Shown here: one piece after another, positions 34,844-47,104 of the stretch
Layout of the letters: every line of letters starts with the position of its first letter
How positions within the stretch are numbered: the stretch's first letter is position 1
Source of the DNA: Chamaecrista fasciculata
Taxonomy: Eukaryota > Streptophyta > Magnoliopsida > Fabales > Fabaceae
Direction of reading: 5' to 3'
Assembly: GCA_003254925.1 (NCBI GenBank)
Contig: QANZ01026696.1
Coordinates: 168,511-232,510, forward strand
Length of the DNA stretch: 64,000 nucleotides
Made by a program: the position numbers and the translations under genes
The notes under the pieces: model-generated
The model's input: the letters and a program-made list of their open reading frames with translations, nothing else
The model's database searches: none
What the model was told of the DNA's origin: nothing

Positions 34844-36296
34844 ATGTTGATGAAGATGGCCAATCTCAAGCTTTTATGGAACCTTATTTTGCTTTTTCTG
34901 CTTCTCTTCTCCATTCAACTTGCGCTCGTTTCAGCAACTCGATGTTGTCGTGGAAACTGTAAGGAAACTTTGAAGTGTTTTAATTGTTTATTTATTTATT
35001 GAACTAAATCACACCTTTAGTTCTTAATGTTTAGGGCAGCCATTTATTATTATTATTATTTACAAAATTGGTCTTACCTTTTTTTAGAAATTATAACTTT
35101 TTTATTTTAAAGACTGAACATGAATTATAATTTTTTTATTTAAAGTTTGAATACCAAAAATTTAAAATTATGTATTATTTTTTGGCTAAAGTGCACTTTT
35201 GGTCCCATAACTTTTGCTAAGGTCTCAATTTGGTTCCACAACTTTTTTTGTTGCACTTTTGGTCCCATATTTTTTGCTCAAGTTACAGATTTGGTCTCAT
35301 GTTACACTTTTGGTCCCACATATCTTTGGGTCATATTGCAGGATTTGTCTCATATATTTTGGTCAAATTGTAGAATTTGTCCATATCTTTGGGTCAGATA
35401 TAGAATTGGTCCTACATATTTAGATCAGGTGAGACTGACGGTGAAACTTTTTACAAAAATATGAGACTAATTCTGCAACCTGGCCAAAAGATATGGTACC
35501 AAAAGTGATACGGGACTATATTTGCAACTTTTTACAAAGATATGGGACTAAAAGTGCAACAAAAAAAATTATCAGACCAAATTGAAACTTGAGCAAAAAT
35601 TATAGGACTAAAAGTGCAATTTAACCTTGTTTTTTTAAAAAAAAATGTGAAAATTTTATCATTAACTTCGAAGGACATGAATGGAGGAGGTTCCTCCCAT
35701 TTAGCCAATTCCCTACTCGTTCTATTGGTGTTAACCAAACCCCTTTGCCTTTGAAAACTCCCTTCTTCATCTATTGGTGTTAACGACCAAATCACTCTAC
35801 CTTGAAAGTTATCTGTTGTTTTGATGAGTTATTTCTTCGTCAATGCAAGTTATAAGTAAATAATGTCAAATTAAACTTTAGAAGTGAACCTCTCATTTTA
35901 TGACCAAAATGAGTGAAATTTGTTAAATCTCTCATGTTTTAAGTTCAAAAATAAAGAGTTCATAATTACAAGTTACTTTTGATGAATATTTTTTTTCTAT
36001 TCGATTATAACTGTCAATAAATAATATCAAATTGGGTTCGAAAGTTGATTTGATACCAAAAGGTAAAATTTTTAAAAAGTATGTAAGATCAATTTTGTAA
36101 TAAAAAAAAATAAAAAGCTAGATTAAAATTCACTCAAAATATATAAAATCAAAAGTTCAATTTAGCCTTATTTATTTATTTATTTATCTTTCAATTCAAT
36201 CATATATAGGATCTCGGCCACTCACGTAATTTTGTTGCTGAATGATCAGGTGGTGATATTGGAGATAATAACTGTCATCATGGTAATAATGGATAA
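34844..36296 (+). CDS. Small secreted cysteine-containing peptide (proposed)
   Basis: Two exons, 34844-34958 and 36250-36296, with a 1291-bp GT-AG intron (ACT|GTAAGG ... GATCAG|GTGG). Joining them keeps frame and splits a Cys codon. The product is 53 residues. An N-terminal signal peptide (core LLWNLILLFLLLFSIQLALV, ending ...SA) is followed by an about 22-residue mature part starting TRCCRGNC and ending CHHGNNG, with four cysteines and many Gly/Asn. A TATA box lies 97 bp upstream and AATAAA occurs at 36408-36413. The intron contains the MULE-type MITE 35184-35626. An alternative ATG at 34856 gives a 4-residue shorter signal peptide. I recognise no family. The signal peptide, clean splice sites and flanking signals are the evidence; with such a short product a chance assembly cannot be excluded. 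Confidence 0.55.
35184..35626. mobile_element. MULE-type MITE in intron
   Basis: Related to 17508-18117. Ends GGCTAAAGTGCACTTTTGGT and mirror (GGTTAAATTGCACTTTTAGT), flanked by TTATTTTTT (35175-35183) and TTGTTTTTT (35627-35635), 8/9. It lies within the intron of the proposed secreted-peptide gene. Confidence 0.82.
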
Positions 36297-36611
36297 CAGG
36301 ATAAGTGAAAATTAAAAAAGAAAGTTGAATTGATGCTGCGACAAATGGCAACGTGATGCTTTCAAGTTAGATTAATACGTGAAGAACCTATCTCTCTCAT
36401 ACACACGAATAAAGCATAGGGAGATAAATTAAGCATAGAGTTATAGATGGTGGTTTAATTTGTGTTGAATTAATAAGTGTTTGCAATATTGGATCTTTCT
36501 GGGTTTTTGTTGATATATAGTTACCCTACACACATACACATAAATAGATATATGGAAAATTAATCAAGTCCTTATAATTCACCCAAAAATTTTAATTTGC
36601 TCCCTCCATTT

Positions 36612-39413
36612 TGTAACGTCCTAGACTTTTAAAGCCGAGGGAACAACGAAAGACAATGTTACACATCTCTTTTTTAAAAAAACTCAAAAATTAAAAACTG
36701 ATAATAATACATGAGGCTCTGCCTCTAAACAGCCACGCAGGGCCCAGTTCAGTCAACAGACAACAATAAAACTAAACTAATCTACCTTTCGTCTTTACTG
36801 AGCTCCCAGCACGAACTCTTTGCACCTTAGAACTCTTCGCATAGGGTGAAAATTTGGGAATTCTCAGTAGGGTTTAAGTCCCTCTACTTAAACCGCAATC
36901 CCCACTCAAACACAGACTTCAAACAGAGGTTACACATGCAACTCTAATACAACATCAGTTATATAATACACATAACAACTCATAGACTAAACATTCAGTA
37001 ATTAATTCTCAAACAATAACCATTAATAATAAATAATGCATCAATACTGTAAAACTGGTAAGCTGGCGGGGACTCAACGTCCATATAGGGCCCAGTACCA
37101 CTATACAGGAATACCAGCTGATATATACTCCTCGGAAAGCAGAGCCAGTCACTCACCGGAATCAACGTCAAGACGTAAATGCTACCCGGCGACGAAGCAA
37201 CCCAAGCAAGTCCCCTCCCACTCGAGCATTTAATGCTAAAATATTGGCATTAAATGCAAAGATCCTTGAAATCACGTGACCGGACAAGGCCATTCCAGCT
37301 ACTGTGTACGGCAGGACAAAGAGGCACACGCAAAAGGACGAAAACGCTCCCTGCGCGCAGAAGAAACAGTGAAAAGCACTCTTGGCTATCACTGACTCCC
37401 AAAAAGGAAGGTTGGACATCCCACTGCAGCCCAACAGTGATAGCTGTCACATCGGAGCAGTAAAGTACATCGACCTTTTCCCTATGCATCCCCGAAAATA
37501 CCCCTAACGTCCCTGAGAGACCTCGTACGAACATGGGACAAAAGGGAAGGAGGATAAATAGGAAAAGAGGGCACATTCTCAGGTAACGCCTCTCATTCCA
37601 AAAACACAACCCACCACTATTCTCTGATCTTTCTTCTAACTTAAGCATCGGAGGAGAATCGCATGGAGACCCCTGTGCATTCTTATTTGCAGGATCCGAC
37701 GACCCCGAATATCCGGAGACTGCCATCTTACTGTGAACTCAAGGTTAGATTTATACTAATCCAGCTTTGTAGTTTTCACCAGCACAACAATACGATAACA
37801 TGATAATTCATAATACCATAAAGTTGGTGGTGACAAATCGTGTCAACCAAATATCTCACAATAGGTAACCCAGCACAAATGTCATGATCAAATAACAGTG
37901 ATCATCACGACCTAGGATTCCAGGACGTCTCCCGGTGTGCGCACATACCAATCAGCCTGTCACCTAAGAAATCAACACTTAGGCCAACTATGGAATCCAC
38001 CATAGCCATTACCCGAATATTCATCGCGAATAAACGGGGAGAGACTCACCCCTCAGTGAATCATGACATACAACAATCACATGATAATCTTAATCACAGT
38101 TCAGCAATCATAAACCATCACTTACCTTTAGATCACATATTTGGGCCACATTGTCAATTCATTAACTAACCACATTCATTTAACTTCCCAAGTTCTTATG
38201 TTACAATTCATTATCCATTTCTCTTCATCTACATATTCAATACTACAATTCATGTCTATCTAACACATACATTCTCATTCTATCCTTCATGTTAATTCAT
38301 TAACATATCGTCTATACATTACTCACTACTCAAGCACATCCTCTTACATTTGGATCCCAAATCCTTTAAAGGAATGAACAAATATCACAAAACATGTCAA
38401 CTAGTATTGTCCAACACATACGTGGACCACAATATTAATTCCCAAATCATATATAACTCACATATACATTATCATATATTATTCATATTACTTCATCATC
38501 ACATATTTCACTTAATAATTCATACCCAAACCCTTACTCATGCTTAAAGCCACGCTTTCATACATAAACCTTCATATATAACAATTCAAAACCAATCCAA
38601 AGTGACAAAACAAGAATCAGGGACCAAACTGCAATTTTTCCCAAAACTCTGTTTTCCTCAAATCAGTCCTTGAAATCTGTTTTTCCCATCATAAAACCCA
38701 CGATTTTGCATCAAAACCTAACAAACATCATGTTCTCATCAAATATCAAACTCAAGCATATGAACCCTAACTTCAAGTTAGCACTTTTATCTCAAATTCA
38801 TAGTCTATACATGTTCTCTTAATTATATACACACCAAAGATCACGAAACAAAGCATACATCACACAAGCATCAAGAGAATTTATCAATTACACAACACTA
38901 GGAAACCCTAGGCAAACCAATGTAAGAAATAGGATTTGAGGTGAGGAGAGAAAGAGGAAAACCCTACCTCTTGGTGGCTCAAACTCCACACTTGATTTCC
39001 ATCTTCTTTTTCTTCCTCTTTCTTCTTCTTCTTCTTCTTCTTTCTTCTTCTTCTTTCTTCTTCCTTTCTTCTTTCTCGGCTCCCTCTTTCTCTCTTTTCC
39101 TTTCCTTCTGACTATCTCTCTTTCTTTTTTATTTCCTTCTTTTCTCTTTTCCACCTACTCCTTCATCCTTCTCTCTCTTTCTAATATATATATATATATA
39201 CTATTTATAACAAATGTAAAAACTACAAATCTCCCCCCCAAACTTTCTAAATAATAATTAAACTCTCCCTAATTCTTATATTCTTTCTACAATACTCCTA
39301 CTTATTTCATTTTAGCTCCTTTTATCATGTTTAAACTCACAAATCACACTCACTTGTTTTGTAACAACTTCTGAATCTTGCGATTTAGTCCCTTTTAACA
39401 ATGGGATATTACA
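36612..39413. mobile_element. Solo LTR, Ty3/gypsy-like
   Basis: Fossil long terminal repeat of 2.8 kb, starting TGTAACGTCC and ending GGGATATTACA, with the 5-bp duplication CATTT on both sides (36607-36611 and 39414-39418). The TGTAAC.../...TTACA ends and large size resemble LTRs of plant chromoviruses of the Tekay/Del type. No internal domain is attached. The GC-richer part at about 37075-37745 may be a nested insertion. CTT-rich runs occur near 39000-39080. It appears as a lone LTR and looks old. Confidence 0.72.
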
Positions 39414-39759
39414 CATTTTATTTGAAATAAACAAATCGATAGTGATGAGAAAGATGATGATATAGAATAGGATGACAGAGAAGATGATGCTGGAAAAGAT
39501 CAAGAGAATAAGATTTTTAAAAAAAACTTTGTTAATTGATTTTTTTTGTGCAAAATTTGTGGTTCTAAATATAATTTTAAATCTTAAAATCGTATAATTT
39601 TATTGTATATTATCGAAGTTTGACTCGATTTCAATCATATAAGAGTTTACAACTGTAGTGAGTAAAATCTTACTTTTACTGATTTTACAATTTATTTAAC
39701 TCATGATTTTCATTTTTCACAACCATAAAGTCAACAACAACAACATGTTCAACAATCAA

Positions 39760-40193
39760 GGGTCAGTTCGTTTCCGTTTTTTTTAAAATTTGTTTTGATT
39801 ATAATCATAGTTTGATTATAATCAAAGTTGATTATTTTTGTAGTGGTGTTTGGATGGTTGTTGATTATTTGGTAGGGATATGATTGGGGAAAATTTCAAG
39901 TTCAGTTCTAAATTATTTGGGCAAAATAACATTTTAGCCCAAACACAAAAATGGATATTTACGAACTGACCCAATTTTAAAGTAAATGACAATTTTGCCC
40001 TTTGTGATTGGGGATTGATTGTATTAGAGTATAGGTAATTATAGGTTTATGTATAGGGGTATAAGTGTAATTGAGTGTGTTTGATTATTAAAAAATCATG
40101 ATTATAATTGAATCAGGAAAAAAACGTAAACGAACATGTTTATTATGAGTATAATCAAAACAGATTATAATCAAAACGGAAACGAACTGGGCC
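39760..40193. mobile_element. TIR MITE (hAT/Harbinger-like)
   Basis: Ends GGGTCAGTTCGTTTCCGTTT and mirror GGCCCAGTTCGTTTCCGTTT, with a possible 3-bp duplication CAA. The interior (TTGATTATAATCA phrases) is related to 30301-31250. Confidence 0.75.
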
Positions 40194-40199
40194 CAAGTG

Positions 40200-40789
40200 T
40201 TGCGGTGTAAATGTAATGGGTGTGCACACTTCAGCTTTTACAATGAAATGGTGCTATATATGTTTGTAAGGAATGAGGATGACTGAGTTTGTTTTAATTT
40301 TTAAGTGATACTTAATATTATGGATCTCATAAGTCATAAATAAAGTATTCAAACGACAGCAAAAAAAGGAAAAAGAAAATCGTTGCCTAAACTATGTCGG
40401 GTGACGACAGCCAAAAGAATATGTAGCAATGACATAGGAACTGCCGTTGGCAATTATGTGGTGTATCGAAGAACTTGTAGCCAATTTATGTTCTGCAGTG
40501 GTGGGAGCACATTATTGAACTTGATTTTCAATGCATTTAAGCACCCAACTTTTTCTTCATGGACTTGCTTAAGTATATATGTAGAAATATATATGTTAAT
40601 TATAAACTCTAAAAATTTAGCATGTGTTTTGATGAGTCCTACTTTTTAATTTATTTTTTAAGGATCAATTTTTAAAGACAAAAGGATTAAAATGTATAAT
40701 TTGATTTAATTCTATGATTTCTAAAGATTAAAGTATACAATTTTGTATATTTTACTCAAATAAATAGAAAAATGTTGGGGAAAAAAAAA
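40200..40789. other. Intergenic, no gene seen
   Basis: A frame of 88 codons at 40383-40649 has no recognisable domain and no supporting context. Confidence 0.45.
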
Positions 40790-41801
40790 GGGTTAAATGC
40801 ATTTTGGTACCCTGTGATTAGGGGCGAATCCACTTTGGTACCCTGAAAGACAAAATTTAATACTTTGGTACCCTAAGGTTTGTGCCGTTAGCACTTTGGT
40901 ACCCTGTGGTTATTTTCCGTCAAGATTTAACAAAAAGTGCTGACGTGGCTCAATCGTGACCGTCAATTTCTACTACATCTTATCCGTTAGTTTCTATTGT
41001 TGCTTAAACCATATTTCACTCTTCAACAAGATTTCTTTTGTGCGTTTAGATCCTCTCTCTTTGGTAAAACGAATCAAAACACAACTAACTAAAAGAATTG
41101 ATGAAGTGAAACTAAATATTACTTATTTAACTTGTAAATTAATTTATGGGAATATTCTTCAAATTATTCAAGTTTACTTTCAAAATTTTATTTAAGTAGT
41201 TGTATTTGAATATGGGTAAAAATAAATTGCATTTATTTTCTAGATTTAGGACTAATATGTAATTATTTCTTTTTTTATATTTTCTAAAATTACATTTTGA
41301 CCCCAAAAAGTTTTTGTAATTTTTAATTTAGTCCTCAAATATCATGATCTAGGGATCTTTTTGTAAATTTTGAAACCATTTTGGGGCATTTTGTAATTTT
41401 TGCTAAAATTTTGTAAAGTTTCTCTTCTCACCATCGAACCACACAGTTTTAGGACTAAACTGCATTTTATTTTCCAGATTTAGGACTAATATGTAATTTT
41501 ATTCTTTTTCCAGTATTTTTCATAAGTACATTTTGACCCCATAATTTTGTTATAATTTTCATTTTAGTCCTCAAATAATATGATCTAGGGACGTTTTTAA
41601 AAACTTTGAAACTATTTGGGGGCATTTTGTAATTTTTGCAAAAATGCTAGCAACTTTCCTTTAAATCTTGACGGAAAATAACCACAGGGTACCAAAGTGC
41701 TAACGGTGCAAACCTCAGGGCACCAAAGTGTCAAATTTTGTCTTTCAGGGTACTAAAGTGGATTCGGTCTTAACCACAGGGTACCAAAGTGCATTTTATC
41801 C
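40790..41801. mobile_element. MULE-type element, 1.0 kb
   Basis: Ends GGGTTAAATGCATTTTGGTA and mirror GGATAAAATGCACTTTGGTA, between nine-A runs on both sides (compatible with a 9-bp TSD). The internal duplicate phrases 'TTAGGACTAATATGTAATT' at about 41247 and 41480 show an internal tandem duplication of about 230 bp. Confidence 0.8.
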
Positions 41802-42521
41802 AAAAAAAAAAAAATAACATTGCAAATGAACAAAAATTTTTTTTAACTAAATTAAAATAAAATCATATATATATATATAATATCTATGTGTGTGTGTGAG
41901 AGAGAGAGAGAGAGAGGTGAGTGAGTGAGTGAAAAAAAATTGATGAGAAATGATATATGGGGGAGAGAAAATTATAAGTGTAATAAATGAGGGTATGTAA
42001 AATTATTATTTTACCTAAACTAAATTTTTCTATTTATAATCAAAATACCCATACCCGATGGGTATCCGTAAATTTTAGCTGTTGGGTTTGGGTCCAGGTC
42101 CAGGCATGGTGATTTATCCATTTAAAATTACGGGTACGGGTTTGGGATAGGGCCATAGGGGTACCCACCCCGAACCCTAGCCGCTACATTATTATGTTAA
42201 TTTTTAAAAATATATATATATAATATGTATATATATATATGATGTATTTAGTTGTTGCCACCATGTTAATATATATATTAAAGTATATAATGTAATTATT
42301 TTTTATTTTTAATATATATAAAATTACTATTTGTAACTTCTAATTTTAACTCTTTTATTGTGTATTTAATCAAAAAATAAAATTGCTTTAATTAGATTAT
42401 ATTTATTTTTTTTAAAAAAATTAATTTATTTAAATTTCTCTAGGTTTGGGTATTCGACTACTTATAGAGTATAAAGATGGTGATTGATATTCATACTCCC
42501 ACGGGTATGGGTCCGAGTTGA

Positions 42522-45500
42522 TGGAGATTGTGCCCTAGGGCCAATCATTTTATATGTATGGACATACTGTTTGACTGATTTATGAATGATAAATTATGTC
42601 GTTATCATATTATTAGCATGTTTACTGTGATAACAATCCTTGATTAATTATGTGATAATTATTCTAAACNNNNNNNNNNNNNNNNNNNNNNNNNNNNNNN
42701 NNNNNNNNNNNNNNNNNNNNNNNNNNNNNNNNNNNNNNNNNNNNNNNNNNNNNNNNNNNNNNNNNNNNNNNNNNNNNNNNNNNNNNNNNNNNNNNNNNNN
42801 NNNCATGAAAACAACATACAACAAAGGAAAGATTAAAAGCTACACAGATTGACAACTAAAGCTAGCTATCCTATTCCCATTGACAACCATGCGAAACTGG
42901 TAGGGACCAATTCGCCTTAAAATCTTCCCAAACTAATGAAGGGCATGTAATTAAAATAACACATCCTTAATGAAGCTAAGCTACACAGATTTCTGCACAG
43001 TGATATGGGAATCCAAAATAACCTTTTTGACATCCTTATCCAACATCATCAATTTATAGTCTCAAAAACATGCAATTAACTAATTAACTAATATGTCTAA
43101 AATGTTTATCATAAGTTCAGTCAAAAGCTAATTTTTTGTACAGAAAATTGTTGAGCTAATATGTAACATTTGTTTTGCTCTAAAGAAATTAAAGGCATTA
43201 ATCAATTGCAGAATTAATTATTATACACAAGAAGCCAAGACTAAGATACTAATCTGCAATTACTACAATTTCAAAGGCTCCAACGTTGACTGTTTATGGG
43301 ACAATCAGATTCGAACTTGGTGTTTGTTGTAAATGGGATTGATATTTGGTATTATTCTCAGTCATTATAGAATATGCCTATCTCCAATAATTACTCTTCC
43401 CTATTTCTTATGTTGTTTATATAATACCAGAAAACACTAACAGAGACACGCCAATCAAAGGGCCAAATTCTTCCTAAACTAATCACCAAGAGTAGAGTTC
43501 ACTCAGTTCAGACTTCAGACACAACGCAAAATAAGATTGGAGTTCAGACAAACCGACGACGACGACGACGTGAAGCTGACGACTGGACGAAGATGACGCG
43601 ACGACGACGACGGGACAATGACCGGAATCCGACGACGGGACGACGACCGGAAGCCGACGACGAGAAGCAAGGACGACGAGACAAACGCGAAGGAAGGAGA
43701 AGGAGGCAAGTCGCAAGTCTGATTGTGAATGAGGAAGGGAATTAGGCGTTAGGGTTTTTGATTTTTTGGTGTTTTTGGAGTTGAAAACAAAAAAAATCCG
43801 TAGGGCCTTTTTTTTAAAAAAAAAAAAAAGCTTAAAAAAAATATATACAGTAAGATCGTACGATTTTACCAATCTTACGAAAAAACAAGCGATTTTGCTT
43901 CGATCTTGGTCAAAATCGATCTTGCATCCAATTTAACTAGGATTGGTCTTGCAAGATCGTAAGATCTTACGATCTTACGATTTAAATCTAGATCTTGACT
44001 GCCTTGATGTAAAGGGTTACAAGTTTCTGGACCGACCCGGAGAGTCCTGCATGGGTTTAGTCATGAGCTAGCCTCTCCTGTACACCTGTCACGATGCCCT
44101 TAGACCTAAGATCTTCATTATTCCGGTGTTGTAGATGCTGAACTTTAGCCTAATCCAACATTGCCCATAACAGGGTAGCCATACAGGCTAGGCACGGGTT
44201 TAGTTGTTTTCCGTGCTGAGGAATATTGTTGACCAAGAAGGAATTTTGTCCCTCATTAAGTTAAGAGATATTTGACTGGGCCCCTCGATGAGTTTGTCCA
44301 AGGAATGTGTGGCCACACAGGGTAATAGGACTAACTCAAAGATGTTAAAACGATAACTCATGTGTTTTGGGTAGTCGTGATGGCTTGCTAGAGTCCGCTC
44401 TCGACTTGTGAGTCATGGAGATGGCTTGCTGCCAATTTCACATGAGGCCTGCTGGGTCACACATGAGCAGGATCAAAATACTGTTATGGGACACGAATTA
44501 GGGTTTAATTCGTGAGTCACTTTAATGACGCAATTTAAGACATAGTTGAATGTCTTAGGACATGAAGTCTTGTCTTAAATAAAATCTACATTTGTAATAT
44601 TTAAATTTGTTAGACAAGTTTAAATATATTAATTGTTAAATAGTTAATTTGATTAATCTATTTACAATTGAATTCTTGTTTAAAATATTGGGGAATAATG
44701 AATTGACTAAGTCTCCTAAGAGTTAGAGGATTATTGATTTATTAAAAATTCTCTAATATTGGATAGCAAGAGGAGGGTGGCGCCTCACTCTTGAATTAAT
44801 TAATGAAATATGATTTTGTTAATTTGAATTCAAGATTTAAATTTGAATTCAAGATTTGAATTTGAATTAAGATATTAGGGTAATATTTTAATTCAATTTG
44901 TTAAAGATATTAATAAGTTGGTTATAACTTCCTAAGAGTTAGGATTGTTATCTTATTTATTAAATTCCTATAAAACCACTAGGAGGGGGCGAGTTCTTCA
45001 AGATTCAAATGCAAGATTTGATCTTGCATTTTGAATTTCAAGAATGCATTTTTAATTTTAAGTTAAGATATTAATGTAATATTTTAATTAAAAATTCAAA
45101 TCCTCTTGACTCATTCCAACCAATGGGAAGTGTGCATTCTAGGTTTCAAGATATGATCTTGAAATTTAAATTAAGATTGCATCTTAATCTTGAATTATAA
45201 TATTAGTGTAATTTTATAATCAAGATTTGGTGATTCCCTAATTTAAGGAGTGGGGACTCTTTATAAGCACAAGGGAAAAGAGTCGCCTATCCCAAGTGAA
45301 AATAGGGAGAGTTCGACTAACCCTAAACTTAGGATTTTAGGGGCGATTTGTGTGTGAGGAAGAGAGAGAGGCGAAAAACCCTAGAGTCAGTGGCCAAGAA
45401 GTTCGTTCTTGGTAGTGCGCCACTTGTTCTTGGATATTTCAAGAAGTGTTCTTGAAATTCCAAGATTGTAGATCTGTTCCCATAATCTCTTGGAGAAGAG

Positions 45501-45724
45501 ATTTGAGGCTAGCACCTGAGTATCTGCCAAACTGTTCGTGTGGATCACCGGCAGAGGAAGGACACGAGTCTGTGGACTTCTTGGAATTACGATTTTTCAA
45601 AGCAATCGTTTGATTTAGGTAAACGTCTTTTCTCTCTGGTATAAACACAAGTAGTGAATCCTTTGGAGGAGATTATAAAAATTTTAATTTTACCTTTTTG
45701 CTGCGTTTTGTTCAATAATCTCCA
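42522..45724 (+). mobile_element. Fossil LTR copy A (copia-like ends)
   Basis: Starts TGGAGATTGTGCCCTAGG and ends ...ATAATCTCCA, the TG...CA and inverted-end form of an LTR. It lies within the hAT-like copy. Compared with copy B (47105-49226) it has an extra stretch that includes the N gap 42670-42803 and about 1.2 kb up to about 44000. That part ends in the hairpin-like AAGATCGTAAGATCTTACGA region and probably represents another element. No gag or pol region is present in the window. Confidence 0.65.
42670..42803. other. Assembly gap (134 N)
   Basis: Run of unknown bases; sequence on its two sides may not be truly adjacent. Confidence 0.99.
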
Positions 45725-45820
45725 ACACGCGTATGGGATGATAATTTTTTATGGGTCCGGGTTCGAAGATCAAGGTACCCTACCCATACTCTACTCATGA
45801 ACATCCCTATGTATGAGTAG

Positions 45821-45992
45821 CAATTTGGATCCTCTATAGTACTTTAGGGGTGTAGTGCTGAGAGAGATAGAAACAATGTAGGGTGAGAAAGTGTCAATGT
45901 GACGCACTTTCTTTCTCTGCTTGTTCATTTTTCTCTCAGCACTACATTTATAGTGCACTATACTTATAGTGCACTATAGAGACTCCAAATTG
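45821..45992. mobile_element. Foldback MITE
   Basis: Starts CAATTTGGATCCTCTATAGT and ends with its mirror (...GAGACTCCAAATTG). Central mirror phrases CAGCACTACA / TGTAGTGCTG are present. Possible 9-bp TSD with two mismatches. Confidence 0.65.
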
Positions 45993-46202
45993 ATATGACT
46001 ATGGATATGTTAGTAATTATAAGAGAGAATGAAATGATGTTGTGAATGAGATGACAATATTTTATACACACAAACCAGTGGCGGAGACAAAAATATTTTA
46101 TAGGGGGCAAACTCTTTTTTTTAATGACAACCATATTATATTCATATATAATTAATATTTTATGTACAATATATATTTAATATAAATTATAGAAATATGA
46201 AA

Positions 46203-47085
46203 TAATAATATTTAAATCTTGAATTCAAATTAACAAAATCATATTTCATTAATCAAATTCAAGAGTGAGGCGCCACCCTCCTCTTGTTATCTATTATTAG
46301 AGAATTTAATAAATCAATAATCCCCTAACTCTTATGATACTTAGTCAATTCATTATTCCCCAATATTTTAAACAAGAATTCAATTGTAAATAGATTAATC
46401 AAATTAACTATTTAACAATTAATATATTTAAACTTGTCTAACAAATTTAAATATCACAAATGTAGATTTTATTTAAGACAAGACTTCATGTCCTAAGACA
46501 TTCAACTATGTCTTAAATTGCGTCACTAAAGTGACTCACGAATTAAACCCTAATTCGTGTCCCATAATAGTATCTTGATCCTGCTCATGTGTGACCCAGC
46601 AGGCCTCATGTGAAATTGGCAGCAAGCCATCTCCATGACTCACAAGTTGAAAGTGGACTCTAGCAAGCCATCACGACTACCCAAAACACGTGAGTTATCG
46701 TTTTAACATCAACGACTTAACCTTAGTACCACCTTGTCATAATCCCTATTGTCACACGATATCTTGGTCATGGATAAGGCATGGGAAAATCATCCTTGTA
46801 ATCCAAACAATAACTTTCTCGATTCCTTGAGTTGGTCCCATTACCCTGTGTGGCCACACATTCCTTGGACAAACTGATCGAGGGGCCCAGTCAAATATCT
46901 CTCAACTTAATGAGGACAAAATTCCTTATTGATCAACCACATTCCTTAGCACGACAAACAACTAAACTCGTACCTAGCCTGTGTGGCTACCCTGTTACGG
47001 GCAACGTTGGACTAGGCCAAAGTTCAACATCTATAACGTCGGAATAATGAAGACCTCAGGTCTAAGGGCATTGTGACAGGTGTAC
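46203..47085 (-). mobile_element. Inverted fragment of the same LTR family
   Basis: Reverse-complement match to the part of copy A around 44080-44870 and to the corresponding part of copy B. No own termini; fossil fragment. Confidence 0.75.
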
Positions 47086-47104
47086 GGGTATGGGTCCGCG
47101 TTGA

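Larger units (their letters stand above)
42040..45809. mobile_element. hAT-like element, second copy, disrupted
   Basis: Left part 42040-42520 and right part 45730-45809 match the two ends of 6529-7515 (AAAATACCCATACCCG at left, CATGAACATCCCT at right). A fossil LTR separates them. This copy has no Helitron at the site occupied in 6751-7142. Confidence 0.65.

Noticed and set aside
37036-37726. Frames of 65-158 codons in a GC-richer block
   Set aside because: Inside a fossil LTR with no recognisable domain; overlapping frames on both strands.
40383-40649. 88-codon frame as a gene
   Set aside because: No domain, no signal peptide, no splice or promoter context recognised.
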